Below are positions 17,205-24,752 of a stretch of 64,000 nucleotides of DNA, piece after piece. The notes below the pieces were generated by a model that was given only the letters and a program-made list of their open reading frames with translations, did not search any database and was not told the origin of the DNA. The position numbers and the translations under genes are program-made. Source of the DNA: Parabacteroides sp. (GTDB lineage: Bacteria; Bacteroidota; Bacteroidia; Bacteroidales; Tannerellaceae); the NCBI GenBank assembly GCA_028689545.1, contig JAQVCX010000002.1:38157-102156 (forward strand), in the 5' to 3' direction. Every line of letters begins with the position of its first letter. The stretch's first letter is position 1.

Positions 17205-18380
17205 ATGTTAGACTTTAATAATACCGAGATCGCTTTCTCCTCAAAGTCGCGGGGCGAATTACAAAATGCTTACTGGCTTTTCAATACGATCCAATATCCT
17301 TGGTTGGTAAAATGCGCTAAGGTAGCCACGAATATAGCCTTGAAAATACATTTTCCGCTCTCTTGGGCGGTGAAGCCTACCTTATATAAACAGTTCGTGG
17401 GGGGAGAGACCTTGGAGGACTGTTCCGCGGCCATCAATCACTTGATGAAATACAACGTGAAGGCGACGCTCGATTATTCGGCGGAGAGCGAGCGAACCCC
17501 GGAGGGCATTGAGGCGACTCTGGAGGAGACCTTGCGCTCGATAGATTTTGCGAAAGGGAATACGAATCTGGCCTATGCCGTATTCAAACCCTCCACGATC
17601 ACGACCGATGAGTTGCTGGCCAAGGCTTCCGAGAAACGGGAAGAGCTTACGATAGACGATGTCCGGCATTTCCGTGAGTTCCGCGAGCGTTTCATGGAGC
17701 TTTGCCAACGGGCTTACGATAACGACGTACGTATCTTGGTGGACGCGGAGGATTATTGTTTCCAAGACGCTATCGACGCGTTGACCGATGAGGCGATGCG
17801 CAAGTTTAACAAGAAACGAGCGATCGTATTCGCCACCTTGCAAATGTATCGCCATGACCGGATGCCTTATCTGCGTCGTATCTACGATGACGCCGTGGCA
17901 AAAGGTTATATCGCCGGCGTGAAATTCGTGCGCGGGGCTTATATGGAGGCGGAGCGTGCCCGCGCGGCGGCGTTGGCTTATCCCGATCCGATCTGTAAGG
18001 ACAAGCGGGCCACGGACGAGAATTATGACGCGGCGATCCGTTTCACCATGGATCATCTGGATCATTTCGAGATGTTCATGGGAACCCATAATGAGGAGAG
18101 CAATTATAAGCTGGCGAAATTGATGGACGAGAAGGGGATCGCCCACGATGATCCTCGTGTCTTCTTCGCCCAGCTATTGGGGATGAGCGATAATATCTCC
18201 TTCAATCTAGCCCATGCGGGATACAACGTAACCAAATACGTCCCTTACGCCTCCGTGCGGGATGTATTGCCCTATTTGATCCGGCGTGCGGAAGAGAATA
18301 CCTCCGTAGCGGGGCAGACCGGCCGTGAACTCCGGATGTTGGAGGCGGAAATGGCTAGGCGAAAAGAAAAGCCTGTTTAA
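17205..18380 (+). CDS. Proline dehydrogenase
   Basis: This 391-residue FAD enzyme oxidises proline to P5C. The TIM-barrel landmarks are visible: ILVDAEDYCFQDAIDAL, GVKFVRGAYMEAERARA with the substrate-binding Arg-Gly-Ala, a GTHNEESN strand, and the C-terminal RRAEENTSVAGQTGREL, which holds the double arginine that binds the proline carboxylate. The protein is the stand-alone form, not a PutA fusion. It acts with the P5C dehydrogenase just upstream. Confidence 0.94.
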   Translation: MLDFNNTEIAFSSKSRGELQNAYWLFNTIQYPWLVKCAKVATNIALKIHFPLSWAVKPTLYKQFVGGETLEDCSAAINHLMKYNVKATLDYSAESERTPEGIEATLEETLRSIDFAKGNTNLAYAVFKPSTITTDELLAKASEKREELTIDDVRHFREFRERFMELCQRAYDNDVRILVDAEDYCFQDAIDALTDEAMRKFNKKRAIVFATLQMYRHDRMPYLRRIYDDAVAKGYIAGVKFVRGAYMEAERARAAALAYPDPICKDKRATDENYDAAIRFTMDHLDHFEMFMGTHNEESNYKLAKLMDEKGIAHDDPRVFFAQLLGMSDNISFNLAHAGYNVTKYVPYASVRDVLPYLIRRAEENTSVAGQTGRELRMLEAEMARRKEKPV

Positions 18381-18473
18381 ATTTTATCCAGTAATATTCA
18401 ATAGAAGCTAATTAGACCATCTCATAGGTGGAAAAGGCCTTTGTGCCGGACACATGGCATTAAGACTTTCGCA

Positions 18474-18588
18474 GAAGATATACTTCATCTGCTAGAGAAG
18501 ATATACTTCAAGTGCCAATGGATATATACTGCTTCGGCAAGATACAATTCGGAATGCAGTGTATAGATATATTGATCGCGAGATGTGA
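18474..18588. repeat. 23-bp tandem array after proline dehydrogenase, array E1
   Basis: Units start at 18474, 18497, 18520 and 18543 with period 23, and a fifth degenerate unit begins at 18566. The conserved word is GAAGATATACTTC (itself palindromic), then ten variable bases. In reverse complement it shares AGTATATATCC and a CACTTG word with the array at 34857. The 808-bp gap 18381-19188 otherwise holds the E2 inverted repeat and a doubtful 36-codon frame (18617-18727, MKYRAYCIIVESD...). I see no convincing gene in it. Confidence 0.75.
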
Positions 18589-18713
18589 TACAAATAACAG
18601 ACGACATATTGTTCGATGAAATACAGGGCGTATTGCATTATCGTGGAGTCTGATATTCCGATTTTTGCGGATATGACGGTGGCTTCTGCCGTAAAGAAAT
18701 CCACTGGAATAAG

Positions 18714-18819
18714 GCTTGTCAAGTGAATAACTAATCACTTCCCAACTGGTAAGCTTACGACTACCCCCAGCCGCTAGTTAATCACTTGACAAGTGATTAG
18801 TTATTCACTTAACAAGCCA
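18714..18819. repeat. 28-bp inverted repeat, array E2
   Basis: The left arm begins GGCTTGTCAAGTGAATAACT and the right arm ends AGTTATTCACTTAACAAGCC; 27 of 28 positions pair around a 50-nt loop. The word AATCACTT / AAGTGATT also recurs inside the loop at a 23-bp step, giving alternative foldings. Confidence 0.8.
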
Positions 18820-19188
18820 TGAACTGCCTGTTCGTGTTTGTTGTAATGTGTTAATGCACAGTTCTTCTTTGTCAATATACATGACTGTAAAGCCACTTAT
18901 TTGCTGATGAGAGTTCTTAAGGAAATGTACTCCGGTGTAAAGGTCATTCGCATAGAAGGATTACAATAGAAGGCACTGCCGGAATTATGAACTAACATTC
19001 GATTCGGTAGAGGAAATGGTAAAATTGGTCACTATAAGATTATTATTGAGGGAAATTTAAACAGGCTCTGAGTATGATGGATGAAGGATGTTTTTAATAC
19101 TATTTACGTGCTTTTTTGTATAAGTAATTTGTTTTTTAAAATTTATTTCCCGTTATTGCGAAAGTATTAATCATTTAAGCTAAATGTT

Positions 19189-19407
19189 ATGAAAAAGAAG
19201 TTGTTTGTGGCATTTGCATTTGTCGCAGTATTGTCGGTAGAAGGCTGGAATTTGTATCAAGAAAAACAAAATGAACCGTCATTGTCTGAGATTGCTGCTG
19301 AGAATGTGGATGCGTTGGCTACAAGAGATACTTGTCGCTGGAAAGATCCGGGAGAGTATGCCGATTGTGGTAGTGGAAAAAGTTTAGCATGTCCATGTGG
19401 TGGATAA
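19189..19407 (+). CDS. NVEALA-type secreted cysteine-rich peptide
   Basis: The 72-residue precursor has a lysine-rich start and a hydrophobic export segment (residues 5-17). A linker follows and then AENVDALA at 37-44, a variant of the NVEALA motif that names the family. The segment after Ala44 would be 28 residues with four cysteines (49, 60, 68, 70), starting TRDTC and ending ACPCGG. ALA fits the small-x-small signal peptidase rule, but it lies more than 20 residues beyond the hydrophobic core, so cleavage there would be atypical. A hairpin follows the stop. A lipoprotein and a dedicated signal peptidase are encoded downstream. The function of the family is unknown to me. Confidence 0.8.
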   Translation: MKKKLFVAFAFVAVLSVEGWNLYQEKQNEPSLSEIAAENVDALATRDTCRWKDPGEYADCGSGKSLACPCGG

Positions 19408-19415
19408 GTCTATTT

Positions 19416-19460
19416 AAGGTGTGTTGAAACCTTTGCATTGCAATGATTTTGTCACACCTT
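19416..19460 (+). terminator. Hairpin after the peptide gene (possible partial terminator)
   Basis: AAGGTGTG and CACACCTT form an 8-bp outer stem, and GCATTGCAATG is an inner palindrome. A T-rich tract follows about 11 nt later. It covers the upstream ORF start at 19421, so the next gene must start further down. It could make the peptide message more abundant than the rest of the operon. Confidence 0.5.
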
Positions 19461-19501
19461 TTACCACTTATGTTTTTTTTATTATATTATATATAGGTAA
19501 T

Positions 19502-20668
19502 ATGCGTATTGTTGGTTTATTATGTACATGTATTATGGTCTTTGTTTTTGAGGCTTGTAATACACAGGATAGAAGAGATGATTGTTTCTTGTCTTTGTCT
19601 GATGAGTATTTGTCCTTTCCTGTATCGTCTGATACGTATTTACCTTATCGAGGGATTGAAATATTCTCAGTGGATAATAAAGAGTATTTAGCATATCGAG
19701 GAAGTGATAGGCAGACTATCTTTATTTATGAGTTATTGTCAGGGAAACCTTTGAAATGTGTCCGATATTCAATGGAAGGTGGAGATGGTATTGGAAAAAT
19801 AGGAGAGATTTATATTGAGGATTTCAATCATATATATATAACAACTCCTTATAAAGCTATGATTTATCGAACGGATACAACTGGAATTGTTTTGCAAAAA
19901 ATAAATTATGATAAAACTAGTGATGATATACCTGTTGAATTAGAAACGATTGCTGGAACGCTTGGCCCTATAGCGATTTTAGACTCAAAAATCTATATTC
20001 CTCAAGATTTGAATATGTTTTATGGGAATGAATTGGTCGATAAGAGCAAAGTTGGAGTAGTTGTTGATACTATACGACATACTGTAGAGTTGCTTCCAGT
20101 TGGTTTCCCTCATTTAATTAGTTATTTAGATATTGGTACAAGTGCAGGCTTTGGGTGCTTCTATAACCGATGTTTTGGAGAAGATTGTTTTGTGTATGGC
20201 TTTTTGTATAGTGATATAATGTATAAAACATCAATAGATCATAAAAATGTGATAAAGAAGCATGTTGAAAGTAAGTATATACCTAAAATAGAAGTTTTTC
20301 GAACAGATGCATCAGATTTTAATCAAATGCTGAAGCACGAAGCGGAATTTGCTATTTATGGAGATTGTCTATATGATCGATATAGAAAGGTGTATTATAG
20401 ATTTGCCTACCCTTCCAGTGAATTGGAAAATAATGATAGCTATCTGGAGATTTTACGAAATGGCAGAAAACAATTTTCTATTATTATTTTGAATGAAAAT
20501 TTAGATATTATAGGTGAGACTTTGTTCCCGGAGTTTGCTTTTTCAAATCGTGCTCATTTTGTAAGAGAAGATGGACTGTATCTGAGTGTTTCTCACTTTA
20601 AACGTAAGGACTTTTCGGAGGATGAGCTGCGCTTTCAAAGGCTTGATTTAGTTTATAATAAAAAATGA
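19502..20668 (+). CDS. BF3164-like lipoprotein (beta-propeller type)
   Basis: The ATG at 19502 gives 388 residues with a lipoprotein signal (MRIVGLLCTCIMVFVFEAC, lipobox cysteine next to Asn-Thr). Repeated strand segments such as YLAYRGSDRQTIFIYELLSG and LDSKIYIPQDLNM resemble the BF3164-like/6-bladed propeller proteins found beside NVEALA genes, as I recall. It would be anchored on the periplasmic or outer face. The gene is AT-rich like its neighbours and ends immediately before the broken DUF1573 gene, so the cluster is probably one operon. The family is assigned from context and weak pattern, with no catalytic residues recognised. Confidence 0.65.
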   Translation: MRIVGLLCTCIMVFVFEACNTQDRRDDCFLSLSDEYLSFPVSSDTYLPYRGIEIFSVDNKEYLAYRGSDRQTIFIYELLSGKPLKCVRYSMEGGDGIGKIGEIYIEDFNHIYITTPYKAMIYRTDTTGIVLQKINYDKTSDDIPVELETIAGTLGPIAILDSKIYIPQDLNMFYGNELVDKSKVGVVVDTIRHTVELLPVGFPHLISYLDIGTSAGFGCFYNRCFGEDCFVYGFLYSDIMYKTSIDHKNVIKKHVESKYIPKIEVFRTDASDFNQMLKHEAEFAIYGDCLYDRYRKVYYRFAYPSSELENNDSYLEILRNGRKQFSIIILNENLDIIGETLFPEFAFSNRAHFVREDGLYLSVSHFKRKDFSEDELRFQRLDLVYNKK

Positions 20669-21538
20669 ATGTATATGAGATGCTTAGTCTGTCTGTTGTG
20701 TTTTAGCTTATTTGTTTCGTGTTCGAAAAAGAACAATGATGGGTTAACAGAGCTTGTGGCAGAGTGGTATGGTAAAGAAATAACTTTTCCGGTAGATGTT
20801 AAATATACTAATGTTACAGAAGGCGAATATGTGAATTTTGTTGGTGATAGTGAATATAAAATATTAGTATATGTGAATGGTGATAATTGCTTGTTTTGTA
20901 AATTAAAAATGGATTTATGGAAGAACTTCATGACTTATATTCAGTGAAAATATCAAGGATTTATTCCGTTTTTGTTTTATATTAATTATTCTAATTATTC
21001 TAAAATTGAATATCTGCTAAAGAGTAGTAAGTTTGAGTATCCTATATATTATGATAGATATGATGAACTTAATAAATTGAATAAATTCCCTCTAGATGAT
21101 CATCTGAGAACTTTTTTGTTGGATCGGGATAATAAAGTGTTGGCTATAGGTAATCCTACTATGAATAAATCTATTAGGAATCTATTTGTTAAAATTGTTA
21201 CAGATGGTGATGTGGCATTAGAAAGTGAAATTCAAAGTTCAATAGTTTTATCTAAATATCAGATTGATTTAGGAAATATGAGTTTGGATTCGATCCTTAC
21301 ATTTGATATTTTAATTCAAAACATAGAATCGAAACCTGTGAGAATAAGACAAATAATACCTTCTTGTGATTGTGTGAAAATAAAACATGATGTAATTCAA
21401 ATTGAAGCCTTGAAATCAGACTATTTTACTGTAGAATATTTAGCAGATACTCTTGGGGATGTATTTAGGGTAATTCATGTTTATGTAGAGGGCGAAGAAT
21501 CTCCTATTATAATTACGATTGAAGGGACTGTATATTAA
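20669..21538 (+). pseudogene. Thioredoxin-like/DUF1573 lipoprotein interrupted by an in-frame TGA
   Basis: Two ORFs in the track (20669-20947 and from 20972) are in the same frame, separated only by a TGA at 20945-20947. Read through, the product is about 289 residues: a lipoprotein signal (CLLCFSLFVSCS), a thioredoxin-like domain with CLFC instead of CxxC plus Pro, a segment ending FLLDRDNKVLAIGNP, and a C-terminal DUF1573 beta domain (IIPSCDCVKIKHD). The second ORF has only a TTG start inside the thioredoxin fold, so it is not an independent gene. It is either a recent nonsense mutation, a sequencing error or readthrough. The downstream half has kept its frame. Confidence 0.8.
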
Positions 21539-21549
21539 TATTATTCGTT

Positions 21550-22284
21550 ATGTTGAAAAATATGCAAAGTCTATTTTGGAATCTTGCTTTTAAGTTTTCT
21601 GTTTTGATTGTAGTTGCTGCCTTTTCCAAAATATTTATAATGTCTTTTTTTCGTATACCCTCCAATTCTATGCAACCAACGTTATTTGTTGGAGATTATA
21701 TCGTTGTTGTTAAGTTTATATATGGTGCTCGTTTGTTTAATGTCTTTTTGGCTTTAAAGGGTAAAAAAACTGAAATTTATCGTTCTTTAGGTTTTAGAGA
21801 TATACGAAAGAATGATGTTGTAGTTTTTAATGCTCCTTATTTTATAACAAAAAATAAATTAGAAATGAATATTTCTAAATATTATGTAAAAAGGTGTATT
21901 GGTGTGCCAGGAGATAGTGTTAGCTTGTTTTTTAATAATATCGAAAGTAAAGTATATATTCCTCATAATGGGGATTCAGTTCATATTAACAATGATAATT
22001 ATATGTATTATTATAAGTTAATAGCTTGGGAGCAAGATGATACAGTAAAAGTAACTTGTAAAGATTCATTTATATTGTTGAACAATTCAAGATTGTCTGG
22101 ATATAGGTTTAAACAAAACTATTATTATGTTATTGGTGATAATTATACTAATTCAGTGGATTCGAGAAATTGGGGGCTGCTTCCAGAAGATTATATTGTA
22201 GGGAAAGCCTGTTTTATATGGAAGTCTATAGATATGAATACGGGAAAATATAGATTTAATCGCTTTTTAAAAATGATTAAATAA
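21550..22284 (+). CDS. Signal peptidase I, dedicated copy in the NVEALA island
   Basis: This 244-residue S26 peptidase has one N-terminal membrane helix (residues 12-31). Box B is RIPSNSMQPTLFVGD with the nucleophile Ser40. Box D is YYVKRCIGVPGDSV with the general base Lys114. Box E is GDNYTNSVDSRNWG. All catalytic elements are intact. It is smaller than the housekeeping LepB I would expect in Bacteroidales, is AT-rich like its neighbours, and starts 11 nt after the DUF1573 gene. Its position suggests it processes the NVEALA precursor; that is inference. Confidence 0.9.
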   Translation: MLKNMQSLFWNLAFKFSVLIVVAAFSKIFIMSFFRIPSNSMQPTLFVGDYIVVVKFIYGARLFNVFLALKGKKTEIYRSLGFRDIRKNDVVVFNAPYFITKNKLEMNISKYYVKRCIGVPGDSVSLFFNNIESKVYIPHNGDSVHINNDNYMYYYKLIAWEQDDTVKVTCKDSFILLNNSRLSGYRFKQNYYYVIGDNYTNSVDSRNWGLLPEDYIVGKACFIWKSIDMNTGKYRFNRFLKMIK

Positions 22285-22476
22285 AACTATTTTGTTATGT
22301 TTGATCTATCTTTGATCGATTTCTTCCTTCCATGATATCGGTGTGAAAAAAGGAGATATTTATCAGCTTATGGCCTTGGCTCATATGAGCCAGGGTCACG
22401 AGCTGCATGAATATAGTTCGATGAAAAGGGATGATTAATCAAATGCTAATGGAATTGAGATCTGTTATTTATCAGA
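22285..22476 (+). other. Intergenic stretch with a possible coding remnant
   Basis: The plus frame ending at the TAA near 22436-22438 reads KKGDIYQLMALAHMSQGHEL without a start codon, then EYSSMKRDD. It looks like the 3' end of a lost gene, but I cannot name the family. No promoter or hairpin of note is visible. It marks the junction between the AT-rich island and proC. Confidence 0.25.
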
Positions 22477-23280
22477 TTACTTGCTGGCCTTCAATCCCCG
22501 GATCACGGAAGAGGTAAAACCGGAAAGTTCCATCTCGTTCAGTCCCTTGATGGTGATACCGCCCGGTGTCGTTACCTTATCGATCTCCATCTCCGGGTTA
22601 CTCTTGTTCTCAAGTAATAAGTCAACCGCTCCTTTCACGGTATGCACCACGATCTCTTGCGCCTGTTTGGGATAGAAGCCCAATTCCACGCCGCCTTCTA
22701 TCGCCGCGCGGATATAACGCAAGGCGAAAGCGATACCGCTGGAAGCCAAAGCCGTTCCTGCGCCCATCAACCGCTCTTCTACCAGCATGGCGTTGCCCAG
22801 CTCGTTGAAAATGCGGATGATCAGGTCCGTTTGCTCCTTGGAGGCGTTGCGGGCGGAGACGAAAGTCATGCTGCTCATCACCTCGATAGCCGTATTGGGC
22901 ATGATCCGGAAGATCGTGGGAGTAGCCAGGCAATCGAAGTCCGTGTTCTTGGTAAGATACGTATTCAGCAGGTCGAAACTCACGCCCGCCGCTACGGATA
23001 CGATCATTTGCCGCTCGAAGTCGAGCACCGACTTGATCTCATCTATAATCATTTCCACCCGCCAAGGTTTAACGGCGATGATAATGATGTCGGCGTTTCG
23101 TGCCGCTTCCACATTGTCGTGGGTCAAGATAAAGTCCGGATCGATCTTTCTCATCTTCTCCAAGGTCTCATCCGATTGCGCGGTACAAGTGATGTCGGAA
23201 GCCTTGAAGATAGAACCTTTCGCCAAGCCGCGGGCGATCGCTCCACCGATATTGCCCGAACCAATAATAGATATTCTCAT
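22477..23280 (-). CDS. proC: Pyrroline-5-carboxylate reductase
   Basis: The ATG at 23280 gives 267 residues; the 51 extra codons of the track ORF precede the Rossmann fold and are intergenic. The dinucleotide motif is IIGSGNIGGAIARGL. Further landmarks are IIIAVKPW, SVAAGVSFD, RIMPNTA and the C-terminal TTPGGITIKGLNEME. It catalyses the last step of proline synthesis, P5C to proline. It is separated from proAB by 10 kb and from the catabolic pair by the AT-rich island. Confidence 0.95.
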   Translation of the reverse strand: MRISIIGSGNIGGAIARGLAKGSIFKASDITCTAQSDETLEKMRKIDPDFILTHDNVEAARNADIIIIAVKPWRVEMIIDEIKSVLDFERQMIVSVAAGVSFDLLNTYLTKNTDFDCLATPTIFRIMPNTAIEVMSSMTFVSARNASKEQTDLIIRIFNELGNAMLVEERLMGAGTALASSGIAFALRYIRAAIEGGVELGFYPKQAQEIVVHTVKGAVDLLLENKSNPEMEIDKVTTPGGITIKGLNEMELSGFTSSVIRGLKASK

Positions 23281-23392
23281 TTTGTGGATAATTAGTTGTA
23301 TATATGTATTCAAAGGGGGCAAACTTAGGCAAAATATCTCAAATACGTAAGGCTTTATAGGACAAGCTACGGATAAAACACTTACATTTGCG

Positions 23393-23400
23393 AAAAATAT
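23393..23400 (+). promoter_or_regulatory. -7 element for the C1 peptidase
   Basis: TACATTTG lies 33 nt before the ATG. The upstream half-site is not clear. Confidence 0.45.
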
Positions 23401-23433
23401 GAACTTTATACTACTATAAATATATAAATTCAC

Positions 23434-24651
23434 ATGAAAAAGACAATTTTAGTTTCAAGCATGCTATTTGCTTTGACTATGTCCGCCACGCTTCAAGCGC
23501 AGGACACGGAGAAGAAAGATAGCGAAGAGGGATTCGTGTTCACGACCGTGAAAGAGAACCCGATTACATCTGTTAAGAATCAAAACCGCGCGGGTACGTG
23601 CTGGTGTTACTCCTCCAACGCTTTCTTGGAGTCGGAATTGCTTCGTCTGGGCAAGGGCGAGTTCGACTTATCCGAGATGTTCACGGTATATAACACCTAC
23701 CTGGATCGTGCCGACGCCGCCGTGCGTACGCATGGGGATGCCTCGTTCTCGCAGGGCGGGTCTTTCTATGACGCGATTTATGGAATGGAGGCATTCGGCT
23801 TGGTTCCGGAAGCGGAAATGCGCCCGGGTGTGATGTATTCCGATACGTTGAGTAATCATTCCGAGCTTTCCGCCTTGACGGACGCTATGGTGGCCGCTAT
23901 CGCCAAAGGAAAGTTACGCAAATTGCAGTCTGATGAGAATAACGCTATGTTATGGAAGAAGGCGGTAGCTACCGTACATCAGATCTATCTAGGCACCGCC
24001 CCGGAGAAGTTCACTTATAAAGGGAAGGAATATACGCCGAAATCTTTCTTCGAGTCTACGGGTTTGAAGGCTTCGGATTATGTATCGTTGACTTCCTATA
24101 CGCATCATCCGTTCTATACCCAGTTCTCGCTTGAGATCCAGGATAACTGGCGTCATGGTACGTCGTACAACTTGCCGCTGGATGAGTTTATGGAGGTATT
24201 CGATAACGCGATTAATACGGGTTATACGATCGCTTGGGGTTCTGACGTGAGCGAGGCTGGCTTTACCCGCGACGGCGTGGCCGTTATGCCTGATGATGAG
24301 AAGGTACAAGAGTTGAGCGGTTCCGACATGGCTCATTGGTTGAAATTGAAACCGGAGGAAAAGGCGCTGAACACGAAACCGCAACCTCAGAAATGGTGTA
24401 CGCAAGCGGAGCGTCAGTTGGCTTACGATAATTACGAGACGACCGACGACCATGGCATGCAGATCTACGGTATCGCCAAGGACCAGGAAGGCAACGAGTA
24501 TTACATGGTGAAGAACTCTTGGGGAACCAACAGTAAGTATAACGGTATCTGGTATGCTTCCAAAGCGTTTGCCCGTTATAAGACCATGAACATCGTGGTT
24601 CATAAAGATGCGCTTCCTAAAGCGATCAAGGCGAAGTTAGGTATCAAATAA
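23434..24651 (+). CDS. Secreted C1-type aminopeptidase (bleomycin hydrolase/PepC-like)
   Basis: This 405-residue cysteine peptidase has a signal peptide (MKKTILVSSMLFALTMSATLQAQ). The active-site block is NQNRAGTCWCYSSNAF with Gln50 and Cys56. The catalytic His is in TDDHGMQIYGIAKD and the Asn in YYMVKNSWGTNSK. This is the C1B order. The export signal places it in the periplasm, unlike cytosolic PepC. It likely trims peptides for uptake; specificity is unknown. Transcription is divergent from proC. Confidence 0.9.
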   Translation: MKKTILVSSMLFALTMSATLQAQDTEKKDSEEGFVFTTVKENPITSVKNQNRAGTCWCYSSNAFLESELLRLGKGEFDLSEMFTVYNTYLDRADAAVRTHGDASFSQGGSFYDAIYGMEAFGLVPEAEMRPGVMYSDTLSNHSELSALTDAMVAAIAKGKLRKLQSDENNAMLWKKAVATVHQIYLGTAPEKFTYKGKEYTPKSFFESTGLKASDYVSLTSYTHHPFYTQFSLEIQDNWRHGTSYNLPLDEFMEVFDNAINTGYTIAWGSDVSEAGFTRDGVAVMPDDEKVQELSGSDMAHWLKLKPEEKALNTKPQPQKWCTQAERQLAYDNYETTDDHGMQIYGIAKDQEGNEYYMVKNSWGTNSKYNGIWYASKAFARYKTMNIVVHKDALPKAIKAKLGIK

Positions 24652-24700
24652 TACAGGTATCAAATAATCTGTCCGCTACGGATGGTTTATATAAAAAGTA

Positions 24701-24752
24701 AACCCCGATAGGTTCCGGTGATCCGGTTGGCCTATCGGGGTTCTCTTTTTTA
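24701..24752. terminator. Bidirectional terminator between peptidase and MscS genes
   Basis: AACCCCGATAGG and CCTATCGGGGTT form a 12-bp stem, followed by TTCTCTTTTTT on the plus side. The minus side has a shorter T-rich tail (TTTACTTTTTATATAAA). It serves two convergent genes. Confidence 0.85.

Noticed and set aside
18492-18738. Two overlapping 76-residue minus-strand ORFs and a 36-codon plus frame at 18617-18727
   Set aside because: They run across arrays E1 and E2 in different frames, with no start signals; the plus frame is the least unlikely but cannot be supported.
20972-21538. Independent DUF1573 gene starting at 20972
   Set aside because: The start is a TTG inside the thioredoxin fold, in frame with the preceding ORF, without a ribosome site.
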